Assembly: GCA_003278765.1 (NCBI GenBank)
Contig: QCDK01000005.1
Coordinates: forward strand, 1-64,000
Source: Prochlorococcus sp. AG-355-G23
GTDB lineage: Bacteria > Cyanobacteriota > Cyanobacteriia > PCC-6307 > Cyanobiaceae
Direction: 5' to 3'
DNA: 64,000 nucleotides
Part shown: one piece after another, positions 63,074 to 64,000 of the stretch
Layout of the letters: each line of letters starts with the position of its first letter
How positions within the stretch are numbered: the first letter of the stretch is position 1
The notes under the pieces: model-generated
What the model was told of the DNA's origin: nothing
The model's database searches: none
Seen by the model: only the letters and a program-made list of their open reading frames with translations
Position numbers and translations under genes: made by a program

Positions 63074-64000
63074 ATGCTAAAACCCAATAAGCTTGCTAAT
63101 AACAAATTTCTTTCAAGCTTGGATATATCAAGGGATGAATTTCTTCATATTTTGGAGCTTGCAAAAAGCTTTAAAAATAAAAAAATAAATATTGATCTTG
63201 ACGGTAAAGTTTTAGGATTAATTTTTGATAAGTCATCAACACGTACAAGAGTAAGTTTTCAAGTTGCGATGTCAAGGCTTGGTTGCACCACTATTGACTT
63301 AAATCCGACAACATCACAAATAGGAAGAGGAGAACCAATTAAAGATACTGCACGAGTTCTTAGTAGATATTGTGATGTTATTGCGATTAGAACATTTGAT
63401 CATTCAGATTTGGAAGAATACGCCAAGTGGTCTACTAAGCCAGTTATTAATGCTCTTACAGATTTAGAACATCCATGTCAAGCTTTAGCTGATTTTCTAA
63501 CAATTAATGAGGAATTTTGTGATTTTAAAGATGTTGTTTTGACATTTATAGGTGATGGAAATAATGTGGCTCATTCTCTAATTTTATGTGGGGCTTTACT
63601 AGGAGTAGAAGTTAGGATTGCATGTCCTAAAGGTTATGAACCTAACTCTTTGGTGATCGAACAAGCATATAAAATATATAAAAATAAGAATTTGTTGAAA
63701 ATTACTGATGACCCCAATACTGCTGTTATAGGATCAAATGTACTTTATACAGATGTTTGGTCATCTATGGGTGAAGAAAATCAAAAGGATGAGAAAGAAA
63801 AAGTTTTTAATGGTTTTACTATTAACAGTGATTTAGTTAGTAAGGCTCATAAAGATGCAATTATTCTTCATTGCCTTCCTGCATATAGATCCAAAGAGAT
63901 AACTAATGAAATATTTGAAAGTGATAAAAGTAGAATTTTTGATCAAGCGGAAAATAGATTACATGCTCAACAAGCTCTTTTATCTTGCCTTCTTCAATAA
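63074..64000 (+). CDS. argF: ornithine carbamoyltransferase
   Basis: The 308-aa enzyme makes citrulline from ornithine and carbamoyl phosphate in arginine synthesis. STRTRVSF (about 54-61) and HPCQALADFL bind carbamoyl phosphate; HCLPAYRSKEI (about 271-281) is the ornithine region with catalytic Cys. The final TAA is the last three bases of the window, so the gene is complete. argD at 22816 belongs to the same pathway. Confidence 0.97.
   Translation: MLKPNKLANNKFLSSLDISRDEFLHILELAKSFKNKKINIDLDGKVLGLIFDKSSTRTRVSFQVAMSRLGCTTIDLNPTTSQIGRGEPIKDTARVLSRYCDVIAIRTFDHSDLEEYAKWSTKPVINALTDLEHPCQALADFLTINEEFCDFKDVVLTFIGDGNNVAHSLILCGALLGVEVRIACPKGYEPNSLVIEQAYKIYKNKNLLKITDDPNTAVIGSNVLYTDVWSSMGEENQKDEKEKVFNGFTINSDLVSKAHKDAIILHCLPAYRSKEITNEIFESDKSRIFDQAENRLHAQQALLSCLLQ

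Overview
The window looks like a stretch of chromosome from a high-light-adapted Prochlorococcus, or a very close relative. It is strongly AT-rich and densely packed. It carries marine picocyanobacterial signature genes: a high-light-inducible chlorophyll-binding protein, nickel superoxide dismutase (sodN) with its maturation peptidase, the clpP/clpR pair, the cell-division gene ftn2, and cobalamin genes cobD and cobL. Gene content is almost entirely core metabolism with short spacers, many overlaps and frequent TTG or GTG starts.

Layout. 1-7000: lipid-transport permease mlaE, a GPH-family sugar symporter, tRNA-Gly, a glycogen debranching enzyme, a 625-bp non-coding stretch upstream of the HU gene, several tiny membrane or secreted proteins, and hli. 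7000-18700: cobD, ilvC, clpP/clpR and a PIN-TRAM protein on the minus strand, hemW, panB, SRP RNA, then the cell-division and wall block miaB-ddl-(unknown)-ftsQ-ftsZ. 18700-31600: tRNA-His, an amidohydrolase/FAD-oxidase pair of unknown pathway, folC, argD, tRNA-Leu, two tiny coupled membrane ORFs, murA, a TrmH-type methyltransferase, lpd, trpC, and a nickel module (permease, sodX, sodN). 31600-46370: lnt, mnmA, nnr, a group-2 sigma factor, pdhA, ftn2, ffh with an 18-bp tandem repeat, rpsP, phoH-like, a BI-1 protein, era and trmD. 50150-64000: ispF, larB, thiS-thiE, ribF, surE, pheS, nadK, cobL, ribD, ftsH and argF.

The anomaly is 46.3-50.2 kb. A compact element of about 3.8 kb lies between trmD and ispF. 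Its codon use differs from the flanks: Arg CGN codons and C-ending codons are common, while the flanks are dominated by AGA and A/T-ending codons. It encodes a tyrosine recombinase, a coupled 46-aa protein, a 253-aa protein in which I can see HUH replication-initiator motifs (FISIS, HTHILF, YISK), two probable ribbon-helix-helix proteins and a 52-aa protein. Between integrase and rep lies about 500 bp with a near-consensus promoter, a palindrome over its -10 box, long direct repeats and a multi-stem hairpin, which looks like a replication origin and copy-control region. Both flanks code for the same ispF N-terminal peptide, with only synonymous differences over eight codons. This suggests integration into the start of a conserved protein gene, not a tRNA, with reconstitution of the gene. 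I interpret it as a minimal integrative rolling-circle replicon. That function is inferred from motifs and layout and is untested.

Two host genes, a trmH-type methyltransferase and sodX, lack ATG, GTG or TTG at the start their conserved N-termini require. Possible explanations are non-standard initiation (ATA/ATC), recoding, or assembly error.
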